A stretch of DNA of 64,000 bases from Thermodesulfobium acidiphilum (GTDB taxonomy: Bacteria; Thermodesulfobiota; Thermodesulfobiia; Thermodesulfobiales; Thermodesulfobiaceae), in NCBI RefSeq assembly GCF_003057965.1, contig NZ_CP020921.1, positions 755,001 through 819,000 of the forward strand, given 5' to 3'. The notes beneath the pieces are model-generated. The model made no database searches, had not been told where the DNA came from, and worked only from the letters and a program-made list of their open reading frames with translations. Every line of letters begins with the position of its first letter. Position 1 is the stretch's first letter. Made by a program: the position numbers and the translations under genes. Shown here one piece after another: positions 1 through 9,808 of this stretch.

Positions 1-1410
<1,410 letters not shown>

Positions 1411-1446
1411 AACTATTCCTCTAGAAGAAGAGAGGAGAAATCTTCT

Positions 1447-1556
1447 TCTCCCGGTGACCATAGCAAAGGTGCCCCACCCGTTCCCATTCCGAACACGGAA
1501 GTGAAAGCCTTTAGCGCCGACGATACTATTTGGGAAAATAGGACGTTGCCGGGAGA
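1447..1556 (+). rRNA. 5S ribosomal RNA
   Basis: The 5' arm TCTCCCGG (1447-1454) pairs with CCGGGAGA (1549-1556) to form helix I. Between them are the conserved 5S blocks CCCACCCGTTCCCATTCCGAACACGG and the loop E/helix IV region. It lies about 37 nt after the 23S end, the usual 23S-5S order. The predicted length of about 110 nt is slightly short for 5S, so the mature ends may extend a few bases. The spacer arm GAAGAAGA (1424-1431) can pair with TCTTCTTC (1441-1448), a possible processing stem. Confidence 0.95.
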
Positions 1557-1568
1557 TTTTTTTTGTTT
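1541..1568 (+). terminator. possible rRNA operon terminator using the 5S end and T-run
   Basis: The GC-rich closing strand of 5S helix I is followed directly by a run of eight T from 1557 and then more T-rich sequence. This could act as an intrinsic terminator, but no independent hairpin is seen. The rest of the gap to 1721 is plain AT-rich DNA with no recognisable feature. Confidence 0.4.
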
Positions 1569-1721
1569 TGTTGAGAGGTTATTATTTATTAATTATTAAA
1601 TTAATATTGTGTTTTTAGTGTATGTTAAGAAATTTTAATAGAAAATTAATTTTTAAGATTTAATATTCTCTTCAGGTGTTTCACTTTTAATAATTTAAAC
1701 TTAAATGAAATTAAAATTAAC

Positions 1722-2702
1722 TTGAGTGTATTTAAATATCGATTTAATTTGAAAAAAGTTGTATTATACTGTATTTTTCAAATAGTGCTGGCATGTATAG
1801 TTATACCAGCGCTTGTTTTTTATGGTCCATTTTCGAATATTCGTAATATGTGGGTCGAATCAGCCATGACCACATCCAGTCATCAGTTCCTTGCAACACT
1901 CTTTCTCCCTGAGCAAAAAATAAAAAGCATTATGGATAAAACAAATTCTATTATTTTTGGAAATTCTAATCCAAATCTTCTTAATTTTGTGAATCATCAC
2001 GATAATACTATTGAATTATTTGAAGTTAAGAGCAAATATTTTGTTGGCAAAGTTATGTTAATAAAGGATCCGACCAGAGTAAAAGTTGGTATTTCAAGAC
2101 TTCTGCCAAATGAAGGACAAACTGTGAGTCAAATTGCGCAAGAAAACAACGCTGTTGCAGCTATTAATGCTGGAGGGTTTCTTGGTCTTGAAAATGGTTC
2201 CTGGAGCGCTACTGGAGGTGTTCCTGAAGGGATAATCATTCATGATGGAAAAATTTATTATAGTGATTTTGTTAACGATAAAATTAAAAGAGATATTGTT
2301 GGGTTCGATGCTGAAGGAAGACTTATAGTAGGAAAGTTTAATTTGAAAGAAATTAAAGCTATGGATATTAGAGAAGCTGTTAGCTTTGGACCTCCTCTTA
2401 TTGTAAATGGCCAACCAATGATAAAGAGTGGTGATGGTGGTTGGGGAATAGCACCCAGAACTGCAATTGGTCAGAAACCAGATGGAACTGTTATCTTTTT
2501 GACTATTGATGGAAGAGCACTAGAAAGTGTTGGAGCAACTCTTAGAGATGTTCAAGATATTATGCTAAAATATGGCGCTTATAATGCTGCCAATCTCGAT
2601 GGAGGCTCTTCTACCACAATGTATTATAAAGGACGAGTTATCAACAATCCTTCTAACCCTCTTGGTGAAAGAACCGTTCCAACAGTTTTTATGGTTAAAT
2701 AA
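1722..2702 (+). CDS. phosphodiester glycosidase (NAGPA/DUF2233) family, membrane-anchored
   Basis: A 326-residue protein with one N-terminal hydrophobic segment (about residues 12-34) and a C-terminal NAGPA-type domain. Family hallmarks are visible: an AAINAGGF-like motif about mid-protein, a GVPEGIII stretch, RTAIGQKPDGT, and NLDGGSSTTM at about 291-300 close to the C-terminus. Proteins of this family remove GlcNAc-1-phosphate-type caps or act on bacterial exopolysaccharides and spore or wall polymers; the substrate here is unknown. The start is TTG with no clear Shine-Dalgarno sequence, but the hydrophobic anchor lies close behind it, so the true start must be near. The next gene begins 10 nt downstream. 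It likely acts outside the inner membrane. Confidence 0.82.
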   Translation: MSVFKYRFNLKKVVLYCIFQIVLACIVIPALVFYGPFSNIRNMWVESAMTTSSHQFLATLFLPEQKIKSIMDKTNSIIFGNSNPNLLNFVNHHDNTIELFEVKSKYFVGKVMLIKDPTRVKVGISRLLPNEGQTVSQIAQENNAVAAINAGGFLGLENGSWSATGGVPEGIIIHDGKIYYSDFVNDKIKRDIVGFDAEGRLIVGKFNLKEIKAMDIREAVSFGPPLIVNGQPMIKSGDGGWGIAPRTAIGQKPDGTVIFLTIDGRALESVGATLRDVQDIMLKYGAYNAANLDGGSSTTMYYKGRVINNPSNPLGERTVPTVFMVK

Positions 2703-2712
2703 TTACAGTTAT

Positions 2713-3717
2713 ATGAAGAAAAAAATTTTAGTCTGGTTTATATTGCCTGTATTATTCCAATTTCTTATTTTAGTTTATATTAACAACGTTTTTCTCACTT
2801 CTGGCAATATCGATATAAAAAAAATTAATGAGAATTCAGATTTACCTAAAGAAATTAAAATTAAACTTAATTATAGTGCAAAAAATCTTAGTGCCTCATA
2901 TGATGGAAAATATGTTTCATTTTTAAATGATGGCAAGATTTTTATTTTAAACTCTAAAAATTCTAGTTTACAAAAAATTATTGATGTGGATAATGGATCC
3001 GTTGAATATTATACCTGGCTCCCGGATAGAGATAGAATTTTATATTTTTATAAAAAAAATCTGGGTTACGAATACGAGATTTCATTAGTGGCATATGATT
3101 TCAACAATTTCAATTATATGGAGGTTGGAAAGATATACGTTCGAGGAGGGTGGGATGTAAAAGATGTTACCTTATCAACTTTGACAAATATGATTTATGT
3201 AAATATTGTTAACAGATTTGGTGACAGCATGCTTTATAGAATTGATATAATGGGTCAATTTGTGCGCGTTAACCTTCCTTTTAATAGAATTATACGAATG
3301 TCTGAATTGAGACATAAGGATCAAATTTTTATCCAATCAACAGATGGAAGAATATATCTTTTTAGAAATATGATTGGAAGTTTATTCCTAAATAAAGGGT
3401 ATGAAATTCTTGGGATTGGTGCTGATGATAGAGTTTATATAGGAAAAGTTAATAATAGTAATGTAATTAAGATATTTGTTGGTAAGACAGATCAATCATT
3501 TAGTAAATGGAAGGAAATTAATTTAGAAACTCCAGTTAATGTAAATTCAATTTTAATTTTTCCAAAAAATAATGAAATTGGGCTGCTTAAGTACAATAAT
3601 GAAATTAAAATTCTTTCTTCAGGAAAAGTAATTTACCCAAATGGACAATATATTGGCCATAATGAAAACTATATTATTTATAAAAACTCAAATCATATTA
3701 TTTTGAAGCTTTATTAG
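2713..3717 (+). CDS. membrane-anchored protein, probable beta-propeller, unknown function
   Basis: A 334-residue protein. I place the start at the ATG at 2713 (MKKKILVW), which gives a lysine-rich N-terminus and one hydrophobic segment; a longer reading frame reaches back to 2572 but would overlap the upstream gene by 131 nt. After the anchor there are repeating blocks such as SYDGKYVSFLNDGKIFILN and later stretches with alternating strands and DGR/DGK turns. This looks like the blades of a TolB- or WD40-like propeller, though no family is firmly recognisable. Its 10-nt spacing from the NAGPA-type gene suggests they are co-transcribed. The function is not known. Confidence 0.75.
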   Translation: MKKKILVWFILPVLFQFLILVYINNVFLTSGNIDIKKINENSDLPKEIKIKLNYSAKNLSASYDGKYVSFLNDGKIFILNSKNSSLQKIIDVDNGSVEYYTWLPDRDRILYFYKKNLGYEYEISLVAYDFNNFNYMEVGKIYVRGGWDVKDVTLSTLTNMIYVNIVNRFGDSMLYRIDIMGQFVRVNLPFNRIIRMSELRHKDQIFIQSTDGRIYLFRNMIGSLFLNKGYEILGIGADDRVYIGKVNNSNVIKIFVGKTDQSFSKWKEINLETPVNVNSILIFPKNNEIGLLKYNNEIKILSSGKVIYPNGQYIGHNENYIIYKNSNHIILKLY

Positions 3718-3727
3718 CGACGCCTAC

Positions 3728-4822
3728 TTATTTTACCTGCTTTGGAAAAAGATATTTTCCGCTAAATGTTCCATAAATTGAGCTAATAAAAGTTAATATC
3801 CAAAGAAATGTTAAAAGCGTTGCAAGAACTACTGTGTACCAATATACGTATTCGACTTTGCAGTATTGATATATGCTATAGCTTGACAGTGTATATGCTG
3901 CAAGAGGAAATATAAATGCCCACCAAGAAAGTGTAAAAGGTATATGTCTTTCGCTTATCAAATATTTTAAGGTTATTAAAGCTACCAGTAAAAATGCCCA
4001 AATGCCAAAACTCCAAAATATTGCACCCATAAAACTAACTGTTTCTAATCCTGCTGATTCAATTATATTTAGAGATACTGAAACGTCTGCAATACCGAAC
4101 AGACTAAGCGTTCCTACTCCTATTGGACCAAGTATTATCCAGAAGGTAGGCGTCGCAACCGATCCTGGCAATTTGTGAACTATAAATCTATTTAATAGAA
4201 TGCTGTTTAGAAGGATAAATAAAGAGAGACCAATCCCAAAAAAGATGATGTCTGTAAAATTAATCGCACGTGCATAATCTATGTTTGTGCTTAGGTAAGA
4301 TTTTGCTACCATATTTCCCAAAAGAGGAACGACTATTGTTGCAACTGGGGGTATATACCATGAGAAATTTATAAATTCTGGTTCTATTTTTTCTTTAACA
4401 ACCATATTGTAAGTTACAAGAACGCCAAATATCAGACAAAGTATTACGCCATTTAGCCATAATAAATTACCTATAAATACAATATTTTTGTGGCTGAAAA
4501 AATCTTTGCCTATTAGAAAGAAGTTTGTTCCAAGTACGAGCCCTCCAACTGGCATTGTTGGGAAAAAATTTGATGTAATTGGATGACTCAAATCTTCTAA
4601 TAGCTTATTAATGTGTAAAAACCATCTCAATACCCATGGAATTATTAAAATCAGAAAAAGAAAGATATTTAAAAAAAACAGTGATTGAGCGACAATCTTT
4701 AAAAAGGTAAAATGTGTACTAAGCGAATATAGAACGTTTGCAAAACCGCCTGTGCCCATGACAGAGGCAAACCATGCTGGTGAAAAGTGCTTGATTAACG
4801 AGTTAAAATCATTTTCAGTCAT
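3728..4822 (-). CDS. TDT/SLAC1-family transporter (C4-dicarboxylate or anion channel)
   Basis: A 364-residue integral membrane protein with about ten hydrophobic segments. The N-terminal block SPAWFASVMGTGGFANVLY is the signature of the TehA/SLAC1/Mae1 (tellurite-resistance/dicarboxylate, TDT) family, and the length is normal. Bacterial relatives conduct anions, export sulfite, or carry C4-dicarboxylates; the sequence alone does not say which. An AGGAGGAAT Shine-Dalgarno sits before the ATG. It ends 10 nt from the convergent propeller gene. It is separated by 221 nt from the AOR gene upstream, so it probably has its own promoter. Confidence 0.85.
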   Translation of the reverse strand: MTENDFNSLIKHFSPAWFASVMGTGGFANVLYSLSTHFTFLKIVAQSLFFLNIFLFLILIIPWVLRWFLHINKLLEDLSHPITSNFFPTMPVGGLVLGTNFFLIGKDFFSHKNIVFIGNLLWLNGVILCLIFGVLVTYNMVVKEKIEPEFINFSWYIPPVATIVVPLLGNMVAKSYLSTNIDYARAINFTDIIFFGIGLSLFILLNSILLNRFIVHKLPGSVATPTFWIILGPIGVGTLSLFGIADVSVSLNIIESAGLETVSFMGAIFWSFGIWAFLLVALITLKYLISERHIPFTLSWWAFIFPLAAYTLSSYSIYQYCKVEYVYWYTVVLATLLTFLWILTFISSIYGTFSGKYLFPKQVK

Positions 4823-4846
4823 ATAGATTCCTCCTAATATTAGTTA

Positions 4847-4860
4847 TGAAATATATTTCA
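4847..4860. promoter_or_regulatory. 14-bp perfect palindrome in leader of TDT-family gene
   Basis: TGAAATATATTTCA is a perfect palindrome 25 nt upstream of the ATG at 4822. A TATAAT-like hexamer lies just upstream of it on the minus strand, so the palindrome would fall at or just after the transcription start, a repressor-type position. AT-richness makes chance palindromes fairly common. Confidence 0.35.
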
Positions 4861-5043
4861 TTAGTAAATTATATCATGATAATTATATAATGTAGCATTT
4901 TAATTAGATTTTTATATTTTTATAAACTTAAGAAGTTATAAAATATTTTGTTGAACCTGAATGAGTAAAATGTAAGAATAAATTTGTTCTAGATTATCTT
5001 TTAGATAATTTTTAACAAAGTTTTAAAACGAAGCCTTTAAATC

Positions 5044-6801
5044 TTATCGGAAATCCTTTTCTAATCTATTTCTAAAATAATCTACTGCCTTTCTCATATA
5101 ATCTTCAGAAATCTTTCCATAAGGAGTAGAAGTCTCATATATTCTTTTTGGGAGATCTAAGTGACTTGGTATCCATCCCTCTTGAGTTTTGTATGACATC
5201 TTTTGCCTATAAATTTCCATGCCCAGCTCTTTAAGCTCTTCCTTTGTTATATTTATGTTAACTGTTTTTAGGCAATTTATAGTATTATCAAGATTTAGAT
5301 ATATTGCTCTTGCAAAGAAGCAAACTACGAGGCTGGACAATATTTGTCTATTTGCTTCTTCTTCTATTAATTTATCTACCAATTTTTCTGGCTCTGGATA
5401 GTGGCCTTTTAAACTCTGATCCATGCTGTAGCCTGCATTGTCTAAATGGCTATGCCTTGCGCCTAAAAACCATCCAAGGTGAGTAGCAGCTCCAGTATGA
5501 TATCCTGGCATCTCATTTTTGCCAAAATTAAGCGCAAAATCTTTTCCGCCATAAATTTTTGATGCATAGCTTGTGCCTCTTGCAAGCGCTTTATAAAAGT
5601 CATTTGGCATTGATACAATATTTTCTAGACCTTCAATATATCCTTCCCATTCCCCAAAAGAAAATTTAACTAAAGTTTCTCTTTCATTAATAAGATTTTT
5701 GTTAAGCATTTCTGTAGCCCAGGCAAGAGCTACTCCTGATGACATTGCGTCAAGACCTAATTTTTCAGTTTTATCCATTAATTTTAGAAAACCTTTAGCG
5801 TCTTTAATTCCAAGCATTGTTCCAAGCGAATAAATAGGTTCGTAATCATATCCTATCATAGATGTTTTGTAAAAATATTTTTCTTCTTCGTGTGGTTCCC
5901 TAAATGTGGCAATATGAACGCATGCAACAGGACAACCGGTACAGGCTATCCTTCTTCCCAGATAATTTTGAGCAAGATTTTCTCCTGAGAGTTCAATTGC
6001 CCCTTCATAAGAAGTTCTGTTTAAGTTTTCAATAGGTAGACCGCCAATTTCATGAAGAGGAAGTACATTTGCAGCCGTTCCCAGGTCGTGATACTTTTTC
6101 ATGAGACTTGATGTTGTTTCATCCAGAATATTTTTGTACATCCTTAAATACATTTTTGGATCAGGTAAATTTATTGTTCTTTTGCCAGCTATTACAAGAG
6201 CTTTTAGGTTTTTGCTTCCAAAAACAGCTCCAAGACCTAATCTTCCAAAATGCCTATATGTTTCAGTATTCAGTGATGCAAAACTTACTAGATTTTCTCC
6301 AGCTCTTCCTATTCTCATTATACTTCTTTGGCCTGAAAAGGGTTCTCTTTGCCTGATTATTTTGCCAACGGTTATCGCATCCTTTATACCCCATATCGCC
6401 CTTGCATCATGAAATCTGACTTCATTGTCTAATATTGAAAGATAAACCGGAATGTCTGATTTACCCTTAATAACTATCGCACCATATCCAGCCATCATAA
6501 TGCTTACTGCGCTTCTACCACCTGCATGACTTTCACCAAGATTGCCTGTCAAAGGAGACTTAAATATAGCAACAGTTTTGGAGGCAAGAGGATAAAGAGA
6601 GGTAATAGGTCCGACTGCAAATATTATTGTGTTATCCGGGCTAAAGGGATCTACATTTTTTGGACACTCTTCCTTTAATATTTGAATTCCTACACCGGTT
6701 CCCCCAAACCACCTCTCGAATAAATCAGGCCTCGATTTTATAGTAAAGCTCTTTTTTGATAAATCTATATAAAGGACGCGAGTAAACTTGTCTTCAAACA
6801 T
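5044..6801 (-). CDS. aor: aldehyde:ferredoxin oxidoreductase (tungsten enzyme)
   Basis: A 585-residue member of the AOR family, near the usual length. It oxidises aldehydes to carboxylic acids and reduces ferredoxin through a tungsten-bispyranopterin centre and one [4Fe-4S] cluster. The cluster ligands are visible: C287-x2-C290-x3-C294 in the ACTGCPVAC stretch and a fourth cysteine at 494 in SLVVCFF. The N-terminal pterin domain shows the typical GGTGVG, FAVGPIT and SPLTGNLGESHAGG blocks. It overlaps the upstream ferredoxin gene by 8 nt, so the two are translationally coupled. The cognate aldehyde is unknown. Acetyl-CoA synthetase elsewhere in the window could use the acetate if acetaldehyde is a substrate (inference). 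Confidence 0.93.
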   Translation of the reverse strand: MFEDKFTRVLYIDLSKKSFTIKSRPDLFERWFGGTGVGIQILKEECPKNVDPFSPDNTIIFAVGPITSLYPLASKTVAIFKSPLTGNLGESHAGGRSAVSIMMAGYGAIVIKGKSDIPVYLSILDNEVRFHDARAIWGIKDAITVGKIIRQREPFSGQRSIMRIGRAGENLVSFASLNTETYRHFGRLGLGAVFGSKNLKALVIAGKRTINLPDPKMYLRMYKNILDETTSSLMKKYHDLGTAANVLPLHEIGGLPIENLNRTSYEGAIELSGENLAQNYLGRRIACTGCPVACVHIATFREPHEEEKYFYKTSMIGYDYEPIYSLGTMLGIKDAKGFLKLMDKTEKLGLDAMSSGVALAWATEMLNKNLINERETLVKFSFGEWEGYIEGLENIVSMPNDFYKALARGTSYASKIYGGKDFALNFGKNEMPGYHTGAATHLGWFLGARHSHLDNAGYSMDQSLKGHYPEPEKLVDKLIEEEANRQILSSLVVCFFARAIYLNLDNTINCLKTVNINITKEELKELGMEIYRQKMSYKTQEGWIPSHLDLPKRIYETSTPYGKISEDYMRKAVDYFRNRLEKDFR

Positions 6802-7207
6802 TCTTTTTCCCCCATTCTTTGTTAAAATAAAGTACGTGATGAGGGCAATTCATGGCGCAAAAACCGCAGTAAATACATATATTTGGTTTATTTGTTTCAT
6901 TATCCCAGAATATTGAATTTACAGTGCATGCTTCAACGCAATTTTTGCAACCGATGCACTTTTCTGAGATAAGATTTACCCCTCCATCTTTTCTTACCTC
7001 AAGAGCATCTGTAGGACATACTGCTGCACAAGGTGGTTCAAAACAGGCCCTACAAACTAGAACAGTAAAACCCTTTTCCATACCACCTGAGGAATGAACT
7101 GCGATCTTTGACTTAGCAAGTCCTGCAAATCCCTGCCTTCTAACGCAGGCAAGCATGCATATTTCACATCCAACACAGCGATCTGGATCTTTTATTTCTA
7201 TTCTCAA
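6794..7207 (-). CDS. four-cluster ferredoxin, AOR electron-transfer subunit
   Basis: A 137-residue iron-sulfur protein of the HycB/DmsB type. Sixteen cysteines form four [4Fe-4S] motifs: C11/14/17/21, C52/55/60/64, C84/87/90/94 and C111/114/117/121. The second and fourth groups end in the CP pair typical of these proteins. There is no signal peptide, so it is cytoplasmic. It overlaps aor by 8 nt and follows the cytochrome b5/DUF2231 gene by 18 nt. The natural reading is that it carries electrons between AOR and another partner, as AorA-like subunits do in multi-subunit AORs. No NADH-binding third subunit is present nearby. Confidence 0.92.
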   Translation of the reverse strand: MRIEIKDPDRCVGCEICMLACVRRQGFAGLAKSKIAVHSSGGMEKGFTVLVCRACFEPPCAAVCPTDALEVRKDGGVNLISEKCIGCKNCVEACTVNSIFWDNETNKPNICIYCGFCAMNCPHHVLYFNKEWGKKNV

Positions 7208-7225
7208 TAGATTATACCTCCTTAC

Positions 7226-7957
7226 TTACTTCGATTTTTTAGTAGGAAAGGCTAGTTCTCCTCCATTGTATCCAATGACTGCTGTGAGGGGCGTAAGGAG
7301 CAATATTAGAATAAGGTAAATATATGTTAAACAATGAACGTTGGTATGTATTGAAGAAAAAACAGTGGGTTCTCTTACTCTCATGTACAACAACGCTAGC
7401 GCATCGAGATCAACTAGAATGGTGAATAATATTTTAAGCTTTATATGTATTGAAGGTATTAACCTATAGTTAAGCCACCAGGTAAATAGTCCTGTTAATA
7501 TTGCAGGTATACTAAATATTAGTCCTGCTACAAAAAGATAAAAAGAAGTGGTTTCAAAAGATTTATAACCAAAAATTAAGAAAAGCAATGCAAAAAGGCT
7601 TGAACCCATCATATATGCAAGCGGTAAGTGTACTGAAATAGGGTGAGGATGTCTTTTCAAAGTTGGGTGTGTTTCTAAAATATTGTTTAGCCAATTTGGA
7701 ATTCTTTGGTCTTGGGAAGGGTCCTTATATACCCCTATAATGGTTAATCTTTCTAACATGCTTTCGTTATGTGGAGCGGCAAAAATTTCAGATGTAAGAT
7801 CCTTTCCAGAGTTGTGAATATTCATATGAGTTCCAGTTTTCCAGAATTTACTGTTTGTAGCATCATATACTTTACCTTTGTAAGCAATATATACTTTTTT
7901 TTCATCTTTTCCGTTAAATTTTTTAAGTGAACTTTCGTTGAACTCTTTCATATTCAC
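7226..7957 (-). CDS. cytochrome b5-like domain fused to DUF2231 membrane domain
   Basis: A 243-residue protein with two parts. Residues 1-80 resemble a short prokaryotic cytochrome b5-like heme/steroid-binding domain: KVYDATNSKFWKTGTH, then HNSGKDLTSEI, with candidate heme histidines at 44, 48 and 63. Residues from about 104 (HPHPISVHLPLAY) to 240 match the four-helix DUF2231 membrane domain. It is the first gene of the operon with the ferredoxin and AOR. I infer a membrane electron carrier linking AOR/ferredoxin to a quinone or other acceptor; this is not established for the family. A GAGGTGTG Shine-Dalgarno precedes the ATG. Confidence 0.8.
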   Translation of the reverse strand: MNMKEFNESSLKKFNGKDEKKVYIAYKGKVYDATNSKFWKTGTHMNIHNSGKDLTSEIFAAPHNESMLERLTIIGVYKDPSQDQRIPNWLNNILETHPTLKRHPHPISVHLPLAYMMGSSLFALLFLIFGYKSFETTSFYLFVAGLIFSIPAILTGLFTWWLNYRLIPSIHIKLKILFTILVDLDALALLYMRVREPTVFSSIHTNVHCLTYIYLILILLLTPLTAVIGYNGGELAFPTKKSK

Positions 7958-7961
7958 ACCT

Positions 7962-7997
7962 CACATTTATTAGGTTTATTATAACCTAAAAAATGTG
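7962..7997 (-). promoter_or_regulatory. strong dyad over a -10-like TATAAT, AOR operon operator candidate
   Basis: The 15-nt arms CACATTTATTAGGTT (7962-7976) and AACCTAAAAAATGTG (7983-7997) are inverted copies with one mismatch around a 6-nt centre. On the minus strand the centre reads TTAGGTT-ATAATA-AACCTAA, and a TATAAT (7983-7978) sits in the middle. The TTAGGTT/AACCTAA arms look like a DtxR/IdeR-type metal-regulator box, but with a 6-nt rather than 5-nt core. It ends just before the Shine-Dalgarno of the first AOR-operon gene. No good -35 was found. The alternative is an mRNA hairpin at the ribosome-binding site. Confidence 0.55.
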
Positions 7998-8083
7998 GAT
8001 TTATTTGTTATATGTGTTAATTAAAGTTTGTTTTAAATTAGAGTAATATTAATTAGGGCAATAATTGATAATGTTGTTAAGTA

Positions 8084-8890
8084 TTATTCATGTGAGTGAA
8101 AGTGCATGTGGTCATCGGTATGAACGTGCTTATGAAAGTGTTCATCGATTAAATTCACTTTTATAAGTAATTCTTTATTCTCCATAATTTCTTCCGGAGT
8201 TCCTGATGCAATAATTTTGTGATCTTCAGAAAAAACATAAACTTTACTAGCTAATTCATAAACAAGATCGAGATTGTGTGTAGATATAACTATAGTTTTA
8301 TTTTGCTTGTGAAAATCTTTTATGAAATTTATTAAGTGTCTTTGAGTTCTGGGATCTAAGCCATTGGTAGGTTCATCTAATAATAAGACCTCAGGTCCAA
8401 TAGAAAGTATGGAAGCTATTGCTTCTTTCTTTTTTTCACCCCCGCTTAATCTAAAAGGAGGCCTATCTTTAAGGTGTTTTAATTCTAAGCTTTCTAAAGT
8501 CTTTTCTACCCTATCTTTAACTGTAACTTTATCCAAACCCAACTGTAATGGTCCGTACGCTACCTCATCCCATACTGTTGGATTAAATAGTTGAACATCT
8601 GAATCTTGAAATAAAAATCCGATTTTTTTTCTAAAAGAATAGAAAAAATCTTCATTAGAAAGGGTTTCTTCAGTTATTAACTTACCAAAGGCGTAGAATT
8701 CTCCTTCTTGAGGAAATATTAATGCATCTAAGATTTTCAAAAGCGTTGATTTACCACACCCATTTGCTCCTAACAGAATTGATAAATCGCCCTCTTTTAT
8801 CTCTAAATTAATTTTTGAAAGAGCCTCTTCATTACTTGGGTACCTAAAACTTACATCCTTTAGCTTAAAAATAATATTATTTCCAGACAA
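8084..8890 (-). CDS. cbiO: Ni/Co ECF transporter ATPase with histidine-rich tail
   Basis: A 268-residue ABC ATPase. Walker A GANGCGKST at 41-49, Q-loop in FLFQDSD near 92-98, signature LSGGE at 148-152, Walker B LLLDEP near 169-174 and the switch histidine at 205 are all intact. The tail (251-267) has eight histidines in seventeen residues, suggesting metal binding. I choose the TTG at 8890 because GGAGGAG lies 8 nt upstream; a longer frame to 8926 has no such site. It overlaps cbiQ by 14 nt. With CbiM and CbiQ it makes an energy-coupling-factor importer for Ni2+ or Co2+. Which metal cannot be told from sequence alone. Confidence 0.92.
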   Translation of the reverse strand: MSGNNIIFKLKDVSFRYPSNEEALSKINLEIKEGDLSILLGANGCGKSTLLKILDALIFPQEGEFYAFGKLITEETLSNEDFFYSFRKKIGFLFQDSDVQLFNPTVWDEVAYGPLQLGLDKVTVKDRVEKTLESLELKHLKDRPPFRLSGGEKKKEAIASILSIGPEVLLLDEPTNGLDPRTQRHLINFIKDFHKQNKTIVISTHNLDLVYELASKVYVFSEDHKIIASGTPEEIMENKELLIKVNLIDEHFHKHVHTDDHMHFHSHE

Positions 8891-9791
8891 ATAAACGATC
8901 TCCTCCAATAAAGAATAGACACACAATTATTATAAAAATTAACCAAAGCCAGTCAAATAGTTTTACTTTAAATTCTGTTAAAACTAAAGCCTTTCCATTA
9001 TAACCTCTCGAGGTCATAGCTGAATATACTTCATTACTCATAAAATAGGATTTTCCAAGAAGTATTGACATTGAATTAGATAAAAATTGTCTTTGTTCGC
9101 CTGTAGTTGTACGCCCTACAGTTCGACTTTTCTTTGCTATAAACATATCAACTGTAGTTTGTAAAAGAAGATAAATGTATCTGTGAGCCATTTCTAAAAT
9201 TGATATGAATATAGGAGGTATACCTATTTTACTTAGAGCTTTTAGAAGCAACGACCACTTAGTTGTGAGAGTTAACAGTAGACTTAAAGAAACGCATATC
9301 CCAACTCTGAGCACCAATACAATAGCAGCAAAAATGCCTTGTTTTGTTATGGATATAACTTGTGGGATTTGCCAGAAAAGAAATTGAACTGGATGTGGCA
9401 AGTAAAATAAAACTAATAAAGGTTCACCTGGTAAAAATGGACTGAAAATACTTGGTATTACCATTATTACTGTGAAAAGTGGAACGATTAGCCATACCCT
9501 TTTTAAAAAGGACTTAATAGGAACTAATGAAACTTTTGCAAGCCAGATTACCCAGATATTAAAAAATAATAAAATAACAGGTTGATGAATAAAATTTGCT
9601 GTTATTATTAAAAGCAATGTAGATATTATGTTTATTCTAGGGTCAAGACTTTGTAAAAGTCCATGCCGGGAAGCTATCTTCCCGGCAATGAACTCCTCTT
9701 TCATTACGTTATTTAACTCATTAATTGTTTTTTCCATAAATCCTGGTTTAATAGATTTCGTAGAATTAGTTTTAAAGCAATTTAAACACAT
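8877..9791 (-). CDS. cbiQ: ECF transporter transmembrane subunit CbiQ
   Basis: A 304-residue membrane protein of the CbiQ/EcfT family. It has several hydrophobic helices, the LDPRINII block after the N-terminus, and two cytoplasmic coupling regions rich in Arg and Ala, including YSAMTSRGYNG, the typical A-R-G coupling motif. The N-terminal 35 residues with two cysteines are a slight extension; a second ATG at residue 19 would fit the family start equally well. It lies 17 nt after cbiM and overlaps cbiO. It links the ATPase to the substrate-binding CbiM subunit in the inner membrane. Confidence 0.92.
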   Translation of the reverse strand: MCLNCFKTNSTKSIKPGFMEKTINELNNVMKEEFIAGKIASRHGLLQSLDPRINIISTLLLIITANFIHQPVILLFFNIWVIWLAKVSLVPIKSFLKRVWLIVPLFTVIMVIPSIFSPFLPGEPLLVLFYLPHPVQFLFWQIPQVISITKQGIFAAIVLVLRVGICVSLSLLLTLTTKWSLLLKALSKIGIPPIFISILEMAHRYIYLLLQTTVDMFIAKKSRTVGRTTTGEQRQFLSNSMSILLGKSYFMSNEVYSAMTSRGYNGKALVLTEFKVKLFDWLWLIFIIIVCLFFIGGDRLFVWK

Positions 9792-9808
9792 ATAATCACC
9801 AATTTGAA

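Noticed and set aside
2572-2712. Longer N-terminus for the propeller-like gene
   Set aside because: It would overlap the NAGPA-type gene by 131 nt; the ATG at 2713 gives a normal basic-hydrophobic N-terminus.
8891-8926. Upstream start for cbiO
   Set aside because: No Shine-Dalgarno and larger overlap with cbiQ, while TTG at 8890 has GGAGGAG at good distance.
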